Source: Dryocola clanedunensis subsp. sulfonylureivorans | GTDB lineage: Bacteria; Pseudomonadota; Gammaproteobacteria; Enterobacterales; Enterobacteriaceae | Direction of reading: 5' to 3' | Length of the DNA: 64,000 bases | Assembly: GCF_016756775.1 (NCBI RefSeq) | Contig: NZ_JAERMU010000003.1 | Location: forward strand, 124,001 to 188,000 | Shown here: positions 46,381-54,991 of the stretch, piece after piece | How the letters are laid out: each line of letters begins with the position of its first letter | Position numbering within the stretch: position 1 is the stretch's first letter | Notes under the pieces: model-generated | What the model was told of the DNA's origin: nothing | Databases searched by the model: none | The model's input: only the letters and a program-made list of their open reading frames with translations | Translations under genes and position numbers: made by a program

Positions 46381-46405
46381 CTTTTCATTGTGAGACAATG
46401 AAAAG
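46381..46405. promoter_or_regulatory. Perfect 11-bp inverted repeat upstream of a diguanylate cyclase gene
   Basis: CTTTTCATTGT-gag-ACAATGAAAAG, about 130 bases before the gene at 46531. It lacks a T-run. It could be an operator for the cyclase gene or a terminator-like hairpin after the ASCH gene. Confidence 0.45.
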
Positions 46406-46530
46406 TCAGGTTGTATTTACGGGCATACCATTTGCACCGTGCAGGCATGAACAATTTATTAAGCAAATCGACTGCACTCTCAAAGAGATAACGTTAGCGT
46501 TTTTATTGATGGACAGAGAAAAGTATTTTC

Positions 46531-47943
46531 ATGATCGGTAAACATTTATTCTCCAGTTTTGATCGGAACAATAATATCCGTGCAGCTTTAATTATCATTC
46601 TGATAACAATAGTCTTCTATTATGTAGGTGAACTGCTGCGCCCACATCTTATGCTGGCCTCTTTCTGGCCGGTCAATGCCGTATTAACCGGTATCTTTAT
46701 CCGATATCGTAATATGTTTACAGGCCGTCATGTCTTCCTTGCCTGGATGACGATGGCCGTACTGGATCACTACAATGGGCTGAGTATTTCAGGTGCTCTG
46801 CTCATGAATGTCGCCAACATTTCATTTGTCATCGTTGCTGCCTGGTATATTTATGACCGACACGATGAAAGGCTGACACTTCCGATGATGACACGACTGT
46901 TCCCCGGCGTGTTTTTAGCCTCATTGCTCTGTGCCACCGCTGGCGCACCTGCCAGCGTCCATTATTTTGGCGATGTTTTTCACGTTGCCTGGCTTGCCTG
47001 GTTTAGCGAACAATTATCGACGGGAATGCTGATTATCCCCGTCATTCTGGCCTCCGGCAGTCAATTTTCGCTGCGCGAGCTGAAAAACTGTCTTCCCGTG
47101 TTGGCACTGCTGTTATCTGCAACCTGTGCGTTTTATGTCGGAGGAGGTGCCAGCCTTACCTTTACGCTCCCGGCGCTTATCTGGTGTGCGATGAGTTACA
47201 GCCTGCTGATGACGGTTTTGATTTCAGGGCTGCTCGGGTTGTCACAGATTATTTTAGTCAGCGTCGATCTCTTCTCTATAGACAGTTCTCATTTGCTTTC
47301 TTTTGTTGATAGCATGACCGTCACGCGCGTGGCGGTTGCCGCCATGGAAATTAGCCCGTTAATCTGCGCCTGCAAACTGCTGGGCCTGACCGAGCGTTTT
47401 GAAAAAGTCACCGTTCGGGCAAATTTTGATACCCTGACCAAACTTTATTCACGAAGCGGATTATTTGCCCGCCTTGAACAATTTAAGAATAAAGAAATCA
47501 GTTCGAAAAATAGCATCAGTATTATGCTGCTCGATTTGGATTATTTTAAGCATATTAATGACAGCTATGGGCACCTGGCAGGAGATGAGGTGTTAAGAGA
47601 GTTTTCAGATCGCCTGAGGCACTATATGAACGACAGAAATATTATTTGTCGTGCGGGTGGCGAGGAGTTCCTCATCGTCTCCTTTAATGAAAAAACTCAG
47701 GCGCAGTGTTATCGCCTGGCAGAAGAGATTCGACTGCAAATCTGCAATACGCCATTCCGCGCCGCCGACCGCGATCTTGATGTGACTGTCAGCATTGGCT
47801 TTGCTACCAGCGGAATGTATCCGGAAATCACTAAGAGTTCGTCGGTACGCCAGTCCATCGATCGGTTAATTAGCCATGCTGATGAAAACTTGTACCTGGC
47901 TAAGCGTGAAGGGCGCAACAAAACCGCGCCGTTATTTGCATAA
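46531..47943 (+). CDS. Diguanylate cyclase with MASE1-like membrane sensor
   Basis: A 470-residue protein: about eight N-terminal helices in a MASE1-like arrangement (SFWPVNAVLTGIFIRYRN near the start) to about residue 300, then a GGDEF domain with GGEEF at residues 376-380 and LDLDYFKHINDSYGHLAGDE. No RxxD inhibitory site five residues upstream. It makes c-di-GMP at the inner membrane. It stands alone, next to the transposon target gene. Confidence 0.92.
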   Translation: MIGKHLFSSFDRNNNIRAALIIILITIVFYYVGELLRPHLMLASFWPVNAVLTGIFIRYRNMFTGRHVFLAWMTMAVLDHYNGLSISGALLMNVANISFVIVAAWYIYDRHDERLTLPMMTRLFPGVFLASLLCATAGAPASVHYFGDVFHVAWLAWFSEQLSTGMLIIPVILASGSQFSLRELKNCLPVLALLLSATCAFYVGGGASLTFTLPALIWCAMSYSLLMTVLISGLLGLSQIILVSVDLFSIDSSHLLSFVDSMTVTRVAVAAMEISPLICACKLLGLTERFEKVTVRANFDTLTKLYSRSGLFARLEQFKNKEISSKNSISIMLLDLDYFKHINDSYGHLAGDEVLREFSDRLRHYMNDRNIICRAGGEEFLIVSFNEKTQAQCYRLAEEIRLQICNTPFRAADRDLDVTVSIGFATSGMYPEITKSSSVRQSIDRLISHADENLYLAKREGRNKTAPLFA

Positions 47944-47997
47944 CTCTCTGTTATTAGCGTGGTGCGCCGCATTCCTGGCGGCGCGCGACGCCCGTGG

Positions 47998-48450
47998 TTA
48001 TGATAAGCGCCGCTGACAGGGAGCCTGTCTTTTTACCCGCCGGATATCGTGCCGGAGCAAAACTAATCCCGCAACCAGCAGCACAATCTCTTTCAGGATA
48101 AGTCCGCTGAGGCTGATGCTCATGATCTCCGGCAGCAGCGTTAGCATAACAGTGGAAGAGAGAATCAATCCCGCGGCGGCGACAACACCCAGGACAGGAA
48201 AGATGACCCCGGCCAGTAAAGCGATAGCAACCGCAGCCTCGATGACAGCCAGAAAATAACTCGCGCCGTCATGTCCCAGCCAGGAAGGCAGAAAAGCGAG
48301 CCATGTCTCACTGGTCAACGCATCGACCCACTGCATCTCTGCTGAAAACCATTTCAGGTTGCCGGAAACGAGGTAAAGCAACACCACGGTAATTCTTATG
48401 ATCATGATATCTGGAATCGTGATAGCAGGTATTCGAGCGCTCAGTTTCAT
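47998..48450 (-). CDS. DUF417/YkgB (RclC-like) inner-membrane protein
   Basis: A 150-residue protein with four hydrophobic helices and the DUF417 pattern (VVLLYLVSGNLKWFSAEMQ and WLAFLPSWLG). E. coli RclC (YkgB) belongs to this family and is needed for resistance to reactive chlorine species. ATG 48450 has GGAGAAAG upstream; the frame extends 10 codons further. It is the last of a set with CcdA-like, thioredoxin-like and DUF1471 genes. Confidence 0.8.
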   Translation of the reverse strand: MKLSARIPAITIPDIMIIRITVVLLYLVSGNLKWFSAEMQWVDALTSETWLAFLPSWLGHDGASYFLAVIEAAVAIALLAGVIFPVLGVVAAAGLILSSTVMLTLLPEIMSISLSGLILKEIVLLVAGLVLLRHDIRRVKRQAPCQRRLS

Positions 48451-48486
48451 AGTCTTTCTCCGGGTTATTGGCTGACGCACGCTCGC

Positions 48487-49215
48487 TTAAAATGCGGTTG
48501 TCAGCGACGTTAACCAGTCAGGTGAAATACGAATTAGCCAGGTCTCCAGTGCCTTATCCAGCCCCGTCAGAATCAGGACGGCAATCAACACCATCATGCT
48601 ACCGAGGATCATCTTTCCTGTTTTGCCGGCGCTAAGCAGGCGATCGCGAATTTTCATAAACAAAGGCCGCGAAATCCAGGAGAGGGCCAGAACCGGCAGT
48701 GCCGCGCCAAAACCAAAAATTCCCATCAGCAGCATAACCTGCGGTAAATGTGTTCCCTGGCTGGCCAGTAAGATTGCGCTGCCTAACGTTGGTCCGACGC
48801 AGGGGCTCCAGATGACGCCCAGGACCAGGCCGGTAATAAATTGCCCTTTAAGACCCTGCGGGTTCAGGCGATCGAGAAATGAGTTTCCGGCGTTGCCAAT
48901 CCCGGAGGTGGCATTCGCGAAACGCTGTTGCAAAAAGCTGGACATCATCACCAGCCCCAGAAGGCCTAAAATCACCGCGCCTGCCTTGCGGAAAATAGCG
49001 GCATCAATGCCCAGGCTGCCGCTTAGCCAGGCGATGCTGGTGCCAATTACCGCATAGGACAACGCTAACCCCAACGCAAGTACCAGCGGCGCTCTGCGGT
49101 GTGCGGTACTCGCCGACCCAATGATGATCGGCAGTATCGGCAGCACGCAGGGGGAAAGCGTTGTCAGCAGTCCGGCGATAAAGCCAAAACCATACGATGA
49201 CAACCCAAGATCCAT
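48487..49215 (-). CDS. CcdA/DsbD-type thiol-disulfide transmembrane reductase
   Basis: A 242-residue, six-helix protein of the CcdA family. The two redox Cys sit in TTLSPCVLPILPI and WSPCVGPTLGSA. It passes electrons from cytoplasmic thioredoxin across the membrane. The start overlaps the stop of the thioredoxin-like gene (TAATG), so that protein is its likely periplasmic partner. Confidence 0.9.
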   Translation of the reverse strand: MDLGLSSYGFGFIAGLLTTLSPCVLPILPIIIGSASTAHRRAPLVLALGLALSYAVIGTSIAWLSGSLGIDAAIFRKAGAVILGLLGLVMMSSFLQQRFANATSGIGNAGNSFLDRLNPQGLKGQFITGLVLGVIWSPCVGPTLGSAILLASQGTHLPQVMLLMGIFGFGAALPVLALSWISRPLFMKIRDRLLSAGKTGKMILGSMMVLIAVLILTGLDKALETWLIRISPDWLTSLTTAF

Positions 49216-49634
49216 TATTCAGCTACCTTGTCAAAAAGGGCGGTGATACCCGTCGGGCTGGTATCGCCAATCGTCCGGGTCACTTCTTTACCCTTGTTAA
49301 AAGCAATCAACGTGCTTTGGGTGCTGACATTGAACTGACGTAATTCGGCTTTTTGCGCATCAAAATCCAGCTTCAGTACAGTAAGTTGCTGGTATTTCGG
49401 CTGTTTGACCAGCGGCGCAATGATATTTCCCTGCTGTTTACAGACCGGGCACCAGGTGGCATGAACATCGACAATCACTGGTTTGCCTTCGCTCATCAGC
49501 GTGTCGTAGGTATTTTGGGTAAATGGCACGATACCGGCGGCAGACGCGAGGCCTGAAACCGCAGTCAAAGTCATACCCATCAGCGTGCTTACGCCGTGAC
49601 GACGCAGGTTTTGTTTCCATGAGTGTAAGAACAT
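49215..49634 (-). CDS. Exported thioredoxin-like protein
   Basis: A 139-residue thioredoxin-fold protein with an N-terminal hydrophobic signal (MGMTLTAVSGLASAA) and redox motif WCPVC near residue 61. It resembles the C-terminal domain of DsbD in lone form. With the CcdA-like protein it makes a split DsbD-like reducing pathway into the periplasm. AAGGAG precedes the start. Confidence 0.88.
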   Translation of the reverse strand: MFLHSWKQNLRRHGVSTLMGMTLTAVSGLASAAGIVPFTQNTYDTLMSEGKPVIVDVHATWCPVCKQQGNIIAPLVKQPKYQQLTVLKLDFDAQKAELRQFNVSTQSTLIAFNKGKEVTRTIGDTSPTGITALFDKVAE

Positions 49635-49765
49635 ATTTTTCTCCTTCGCATTAAAGGTAATGGCATATCAGCAATAATTAGCGCAGTAAGTTTTCAGCGT
49701 CTGTCCAACAGAACGAACAATAAATATGTGTGGCCACACGTTAACGCTTCAGACCTATTTACTCG

Positions 49766-50038
49766 TCATGAATTACCCTCCGCATTGTCATACAGCGTTG
49801 CGGTCGCATAACCTAATTTGTCGGTGCTCAGGTGGGTAACGCGAAAGAAATCAGCCCCGGATAATTGCGCCTGACTCGCGAGGTGCTCTGTAAGTTCATT
49901 AATAGTTCCACCACCGGCGCTGATGGTACCAACTCTCATAAGTTCGCATTGATGCGAGCGTGTGATCTCGGTGGAAGCTTGTGATACTAGCGGTAAAGCG
50001 CTCAGCGCAAGAACAGCAGCAAATAAGACTTTTTTCAT
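49766..50038 (-). CDS. DUF1471 (YdgH/BhsA/RclB-like) periplasmic protein
   Basis: A 90-residue protein with signal peptide (cleaved after SQA near residue 21) and the DUF1471 core (LMRVGTISAGGGTINELTEH and ADFFRVTHLSTD). E. coli RclB, BhsA, McbA and YahO are members, often induced by stress. It lies upstream of the thioredoxin-like gene on the same strand, a 131-base gap leaving room for its own promoter for the rest. Confidence 0.82.
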   Translation of the reverse strand: MKKVLFAAVLALSALPLVSQASTEITRSHQCELMRVGTISAGGGTINELTEHLASQAQLSGADFFRVTHLSTDKLGYATATLYDNAEGNS

Positions 50039-50673
50039 GGCAGGTTCCTCTATTGTTTAGTGCTCGCTAAAATATATAGCCTGGCGGGTGACCAGATGCA
50101 AATGTTTTTTAGCGATAACTAAAAAATAGGGAAAAAATGAAATTTGTTTATATTCTCTTAATCAATGCACTGATACATAGAGATAAAATGACAATGAGTG
50201 CGTTATCGCCGTCTGCAAGCCTTAAAGATGCACTTCAGCACAGCACGGTGTAGTCGTCTCTGGTCATGCCAGATTGCCGCCCGTATGTTGTTGAAAGCAT
50301 TCCCGTACGCAGGTAAGAAATAAAAGCTAAATCGGGTAGGTTTTCGCGCAGGAGGTGTTCCGCTAATTTTATACGAAAATTAAGTTTACGTGGTGATTTG
50401 CAGGAATAATGATATTTTCGAAAATTGTTTTTAATACATTGAAATGGCAAGAAGGCTCAATTCCTATTAATGTCAAAGTATTAAAATTTCGATTTGCTAA
50501 TTTATGAGATCTTATCAGCATGAATTTATGATAATTTCGATGTTATCCTGATGATTTTCACAATCACGACAATAAACACTGCTGTTTTAAATTCAGTTTT
50601 GCGGAATGTTGTTATGCCATTTTTCAACAGAAAATATGGTTGTTGGATAATTTAGGCGGCGTACTGGAGAGTT
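50039..50673. other. Intergenic region between DUF1471 gene and aldehyde oxidoreductase operon
   Basis: About 630 AT-rich bases. Apart from a decayed AraC-type fragment at 50235-50399 I see no gene. The promoter for the oxidoreductase genes should lie in the last 200 bases. Confidence 0.4.
50235..50399 (-). pseudogene. Degenerate C-terminal fragment of an AraC-family regulator
   Basis: The frame contains SPRKLNFRIKLAEHLLREN and later GMTRDDY, which fit the first and last parts of an AraC helix-turn-helix domain. Between them another frame reads AYGNAFNNIRA, resembling the second recognition segment, so frameshifts separate the pieces. No N-terminal effector domain is left. Confidence 0.45.
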
Positions 50674-51135
50674 ATGGACATTCAAATTAATAACGAAACA
50701 TTCGAAGTGGACGTTGAGGGGGATACCCCGCTGTTATGGGTTATCCGCGACAATCTGGGCATGACGGGAACCAAGTATGGCTGTGGTCTGGCGCAATGCG
50801 GTGCATGTTCCGTCATGATTGACGGTCAGATCGTCCGTTCCTGTGTGACCCCCGTGGAAACTGCCGCGGGCAAAAAGATAATGACAATTGAAGCCATTGA
50901 AGCGGATGACGTCGGTAAACAGCTCGTGGAAGCCTGGGTCAGACATCAGGTTCCACAATGCGGGTACTGCCAGTCAGGACAGGTCATGGCTGCTACCGCA
51001 TTACTGAAACAGACGCCTAATCCCTCTGAAGAAGAAATACATGCGGCCATGATCAATCTTTGCCGCTGTGGTACCTACAACGCCATCAGCGCAGCGATTC
51101 ATGAAGTGGCGGGCGTGGAGGTAAAAAATGACTGA
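50674..51135 (+). CDS. [2Fe-2S] subunit of molybdenum aldehyde/isoquinoline oxidoreductase (IorA-like)
   Basis: A 153-residue protein with two [2Fe-2S] clusters: plant-type CGLAQCGACSVMIDG in the N-terminal half and CGYCQSGQ...NLCRCGTY in the C-terminal half. It transfers electrons from the molybdopterin subunit encoded directly downstream (8-base overlap, 51128-51135). GGAGAG precedes the ATG. It has no signal; like its relatives it is probably co-exported with the Tat-dependent partner. Confidence 0.93.
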   Translation: MDIQINNETFEVDVEGDTPLLWVIRDNLGMTGTKYGCGLAQCGACSVMIDGQIVRSCVTPVETAAGKKIMTIEAIEADDVGKQLVEAWVRHQVPQCGYCQSGQVMAATALLKQTPNPSEEEIHAAMINLCRCGTYNAISAAIHEVAGVEVKND

Positions 51136-53392
51136 TTATCCTCCACGCCAGAATGGCAAAAATGAAAAATTCCCTACACAAGAAGAGCCCGTCAATATCT
51201 CTCGTCGACGCCTGCTGCTGGCTACAGCCGGTGTGACAGCTGGCGCGCTCGTGCTGGGCTTTGGCTTTCCAGTCAAACAGGCTCGCGCGAAGGGCAGCCC
51301 GGCAACCTTAGCACCCGGCACGCGAGTACCGGCATTTCTTGAGATCCGCCCGGATAATGTTATTCGTTTCCAGTGTCCGTTTGCTGAAGGCGGGCAGGGA
51401 ATCTTTACAGCCATGGCGCAAATTGTGGGTGAAGAACTGGATGCGGACCCGTCGACCTTCCTTGTGGAAAATGCCCCCGCAGGCGCTGACTACCTGATTA
51501 TGGAAGGCGGTATCAGAAGCACCGGCGGCAGTGAGTCGGTACGTTCCAGCTACTTCACCATGCGTCGCCTTGGTGCCCTGGCGCGCCAAATGCTATTGCA
51601 GGCTGCGGCAGAAGTTTTGCAGGTCCCCGTTGCGTCGCTGAAAACCGAACCTGGAAAGGTTATCCATGAGGCCAGCGGCCGGTCCCTGCCATACGGGCAG
51701 CTTGCCGCGCGTGCGCTTGATATGCCCGTCCCGGACGTTGCATCTGTAAAACTGAAACATCCCTCAGATTTCCGCTGGATAGGTAAACCTGTTAAGCGGC
51801 TCGATGTTTATGAAAAATCAACTGGCAAGGCGGTATACACCATCGACTGCAGCGTTGAGGGCATGCTGCACGCCGCCGTCCAGCATGCGCCGAGATTGGG
51901 ACTGCAAGTCGGCACCATTCGTAATGAAGCCCAGGTGCAATCGATGAAAGGTATACATTCCGTTCATAAGCTGCCCGGAGCCGTTGCCGTTGTCGCCGAG
52001 CGTTGGTGGAATGCGAAACAAGCCGCTGAAGCCCTGCAAATTGACTGGCTGGAGCCTGACGAATCAGAAAAATTCCGTTATATGCCCGCAGATTTCTCTT
52101 CTGCAGCGTTCGTCGAAGAGCTGACAAACGCCCAGGGTGAGGGGGAGGACGTAGAGGTCAAAGGGCATTTCGCCCAGGCGATGAAGGAAGCGAAAACCAC
52201 CCTGACGGCACAGTATCATAGCCAGCATCTGAACCATGCCCAGCTGGAGCCCCCTACAGCGCTGGCGCGGTTTAACGATGACGGTACGCTGGAACTCTGG
52301 ATCCCAAACCAGGAGCCGGAACTATTCCAGGCCGATGTGGCCGCTCTGACCGGTCTGGATATCTCAAAGGTCTTCATTCATTCGCCTCTGATGGGCGGGT
52401 TCTTTGGGCGACACTTTAACTATGATCGCTCTGCAATGGCTTACCCTCAGGCTATCCAGCTGGCGCGGGCGGTGGGGCGTCCAGTCAAACTGATCTGGAG
52501 CAGAGAAGAAGAGTTTTTGCGCGATACGCATCGTCCGATGGCGGCAGTGCGGTTCAGCGCAGGGCTTGACGCTGAGGGATATCCCATCGCTATTCAGGCT
52601 ATCAGCACCTGTGAAGGCGCGGCTGAAGGGATCGCGGGTAAAAAAGACGACAAGATCGATGAAACCTCGGTGGAAGGCCTGGCGGGTAAAGCTTACGCCA
52701 TCCCCAATGTGCGTATTGCCCAACTTTATAAAAAAGGGCCGGTCATGGTCGGGTACTGGCGTTCCGTCGGCAACTCAATGAATGATTTTTTGTATGAATC
52801 GTTCCTTGATGAAATCGCCGATAAGGGCGGCAAAGATCCGTTCGAACTGCGCATGCGGTTGCTGAAAGGCAATTCGCGGCTGACAACCTTATTGCGTGCC
52901 GTCGAAGAGCTATCCGGTGGCTGGAAAGCTGGCCCGTATACCGCCGCTGACGGATCGCGTCGTGCGCGTGGGGTCGCCATGGCATCACCTTTTGGCACGC
53001 AGGCGGCGGCCATCGCAGAAGTCTCTATTGAAAATGGGCAGGTCAGGGTGCACCAGATCTGGGAAGCGATCGACCCCGGTAATATTGTTAATCCGGCCAT
53101 CATTGAAGCGCAGGTGAACAGCGCTGTGGCGCTTGGGCTTTCTCAGGTTCTGATTGAAGAAAGCCTTTATGAAAAAGGCCAACCTGTTGCCCGTAATTAC
53201 GATTTGTATCCAATCCTTCCGCCGTCACGCATGGCACGTGTACATGTTCGCATCGTTGAAAGTGGAGCAAAGATGGGGGGTATCGGTGAACCTCCGCTGC
53301 CTGCTATCCCTCCCGCCGTGGCTAACGCGGTCGCAAGGCTGACCGGCAAACGCGTTCGCAGCATGCCGCTGTCGCGACATGATTTCACCTGA
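51128..53392 (+). CDS. Molybdopterin-binding aldehyde/isoquinoline oxidoreductase large subunit (IorB-like), Tat exported
   Basis: A 754-residue xanthine-dehydrogenase-family catalytic subunit. A twin-arginine signal (SRRRLLLATAGVTAGA, about residues 25-40) sends the folded complex to the periplasm. Molybdopterin-binding segments such as EGGQGIFTAMAQIVGEE, GGFFGRHFNYD and the C-terminal GGIGEPPLPAIPPA with the catalytic Glu are visible. With the Fe-S subunit and cytochrome c it forms a periplasmic dehydrogenase of aldehydes or N-heterocycles feeding the respiratory chain. Confidence 0.92.
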   Translation: MTDYPPRQNGKNEKFPTQEEPVNISRRRLLLATAGVTAGALVLGFGFPVKQARAKGSPATLAPGTRVPAFLEIRPDNVIRFQCPFAEGGQGIFTAMAQIVGEELDADPSTFLVENAPAGADYLIMEGGIRSTGGSESVRSSYFTMRRLGALARQMLLQAAAEVLQVPVASLKTEPGKVIHEASGRSLPYGQLAARALDMPVPDVASVKLKHPSDFRWIGKPVKRLDVYEKSTGKAVYTIDCSVEGMLHAAVQHAPRLGLQVGTIRNEAQVQSMKGIHSVHKLPGAVAVVAERWWNAKQAAEALQIDWLEPDESEKFRYMPADFSSAAFVEELTNAQGEGEDVEVKGHFAQAMKEAKTTLTAQYHSQHLNHAQLEPPTALARFNDDGTLELWIPNQEPELFQADVAALTGLDISKVFIHSPLMGGFFGRHFNYDRSAMAYPQAIQLARAVGRPVKLIWSREEEFLRDTHRPMAAVRFSAGLDAEGYPIAIQAISTCEGAAEGIAGKKDDKIDETSVEGLAGKAYAIPNVRIAQLYKKGPVMVGYWRSVGNSMNDFLYESFLDEIADKGGKDPFELRMRLLKGNSRLTTLLRAVEELSGGWKAGPYTAADGSRRARGVAMASPFGTQAAAIAEVSIENGQVRVHQIWEAIDPGNIVNPAIIEAQVNSAVALGLSQVLIEESLYEKGQPVARNYDLYPILPPSRMARVHVRIVESGAKMGGIGEPPLPAIPPAVANAVARLTGKRVRSMPLSRHDFT

Positions 53393-53417
53393 GGCAACGA
53401 ATTTAAGGGAATATTAA

Positions 53418-54767
53418 ATGACAAAGAGAAAATTCGCTGCCGCTGTCCTGCTCATAATGCTGATAGCTGCGGCGGTAATGTGGTTTGTGCTGCGTTCGCC
53501 TCAGTCTGCGTTTGAACAGCCCTTCTCCGGGGATACGGCCTCAGCAGAGCTGATTGGCAAAGGTGAATACGCAGCGCGGGTCAGTGACTGTGTGGCCTGC
53601 CACAGCACGCCAGACAGTGCCCCGTTCGCGGGTGGACTTAAGTTTGCCACGCCGGTAGGGGATATTTATGCCACTAATATCACCCCCGATAAAGAGACGG
53701 GTATCGGAAACTACACGCTGGCCGATTTTGACAAAGCCGTTCGCCACGGAGTTGCAAAAGACGGTCATCGGCTTTATCCGGCCATGCCGTATCCGTCCTA
53801 TATCAAGCTCAATGATGATGACGTCCGGGCGCTGTATGCTTACTTCATGCATAGCGTCAAACCGGTTAAACAACCTAACCGGGAAAGCGAAATCCCCTGG
53901 CCGCTGAATATGCGCTGGCCAATGGCATTCTGGAACCTGTTCTTTGTAGATCCTGCGCCGAGCACATCCAGGCCTGGGGAGAATGCCGCCTGGAACCGAG
54001 GCGCATACATTGTTGAAGGCCCGGGCCACTGCGGCAGCTGTCACACCCCAAGAGGACTCGCGTTTAATGAGAAGGGGCTTAGCGCCGACAGTAAGTATTA
54101 CCTGGCTGGCGCACTGCTTGATGGTTGGTATGCACCGAGCCTGAGGGGGGATACCAATACTGGCTTAGGGCGCTGGAGCGAGGAGGATATTTATAGCTTC
54201 CTGAAAACGGGCCGCAATCAGCACAGCGTTGTCTTTGGCTCGATGACCGAAGCGTTCAATAACTCGACGCAATACATGAGTGATGACGATCTGCGCGCCA
54301 TTGCACTCTATTTGAAATCGCTGCCTCCGGGCGTTAACAGTACCGATGATAGCTGGAAGTATGACAGCTCAACGGCCAGCAAGCTTACGGTTTCGGAGAG
54401 GTCAAAGCACCCTGGCGCACAAACATTCATTGCGCGCTGTAGCAGCTGTCATGGCGTTGATGGACGTGGCAAGGCACCGTGGATACCGCCGCTTGCAGGC
54501 GCGACATCAATGCTGGTGAATGAGGCCTCAGCCATTAACATTACCCTTAACGGTTCCGACCGCATAGTGGCCGGAGGCAAACCAGATGCTTATCGCATGC
54601 CTCCTTTCCGCAAACAGTTGTCTGATAAAGAGATGACCGATGTGCTTAACTTTGTTCGCTCTTCCTGGGGCAACACGGGCGAAAAAGTGAAGCAGGAGAG
54701 CGTTACTGAGCTTCGCGAGCGTACCGATCCGGCAAGCAGTAACGTCATCATTCTGCAAATGCGTTAA
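53418..54767 (+). CDS. Tri-haem membrane-anchored cytochrome c subunit of the periplasmic dehydrogenase
   Basis: A 449-residue cytochrome with an N-terminal uncleaved signal-anchor (about residues 7-25) and three c-haem sites: CVACH (58-62), CGSCH (about 203) and CSSCH (about 339), with distal Met candidates. It resembles the cytochrome subunit of acetic-acid-bacterial alcohol and aldehyde dehydrogenases. It receives electrons from the IorAB-like enzyme and should pass them to quinone. It starts 25 bases after the large subunit. Confidence 0.92.
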   Translation: MTKRKFAAAVLLIMLIAAAVMWFVLRSPQSAFEQPFSGDTASAELIGKGEYAARVSDCVACHSTPDSAPFAGGLKFATPVGDIYATNITPDKETGIGNYTLADFDKAVRHGVAKDGHRLYPAMPYPSYIKLNDDDVRALYAYFMHSVKPVKQPNRESEIPWPLNMRWPMAFWNLFFVDPAPSTSRPGENAAWNRGAYIVEGPGHCGSCHTPRGLAFNEKGLSADSKYYLAGALLDGWYAPSLRGDTNTGLGRWSEEDIYSFLKTGRNQHSVVFGSMTEAFNNSTQYMSDDDLRAIALYLKSLPPGVNSTDDSWKYDSSTASKLTVSERSKHPGAQTFIARCSSCHGVDGRGKAPWIPPLAGATSMLVNEASAINITLNGSDRIVAGGKPDAYRMPPFRKQLSDKEMTDVLNFVRSSWGNTGEKVKQESVTELRERTDPASSNVIILQMR

Positions 54768-54898
54768 GCAGATTAGCTGGGGCGGCTCCCGCCCTGGCCA
54801 GTCTTTGCAAGGTACAGCAAAGGCTGACTTTCCCTTCCGTACCAGCATGAATCACGGTTTTACCACGCCATCCGCAGTTCGACTGAGAATTAAGAGCA

Positions 54899-54930
54899 AG
54901 AGAGATTGTTTAAAGCAAAACAATCTCTCT
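54899..54930. other. Perfect 12-bp hairpin before the MFS gene
   Basis: AGAGAGATTGTT and AACAATCTCTCT flank an 8-base loop, about 60 bases before the MFS ATG. No T-run follows, so an operator or leader structure is as likely as a terminator for the cytochrome operon. Confidence 0.5.
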
Positions 54931-54991
54931 ATGATGGTTATTCATAATCAGGATGTATGGATCGTAATAACCGCTTAGCGTAGGGAAACGA

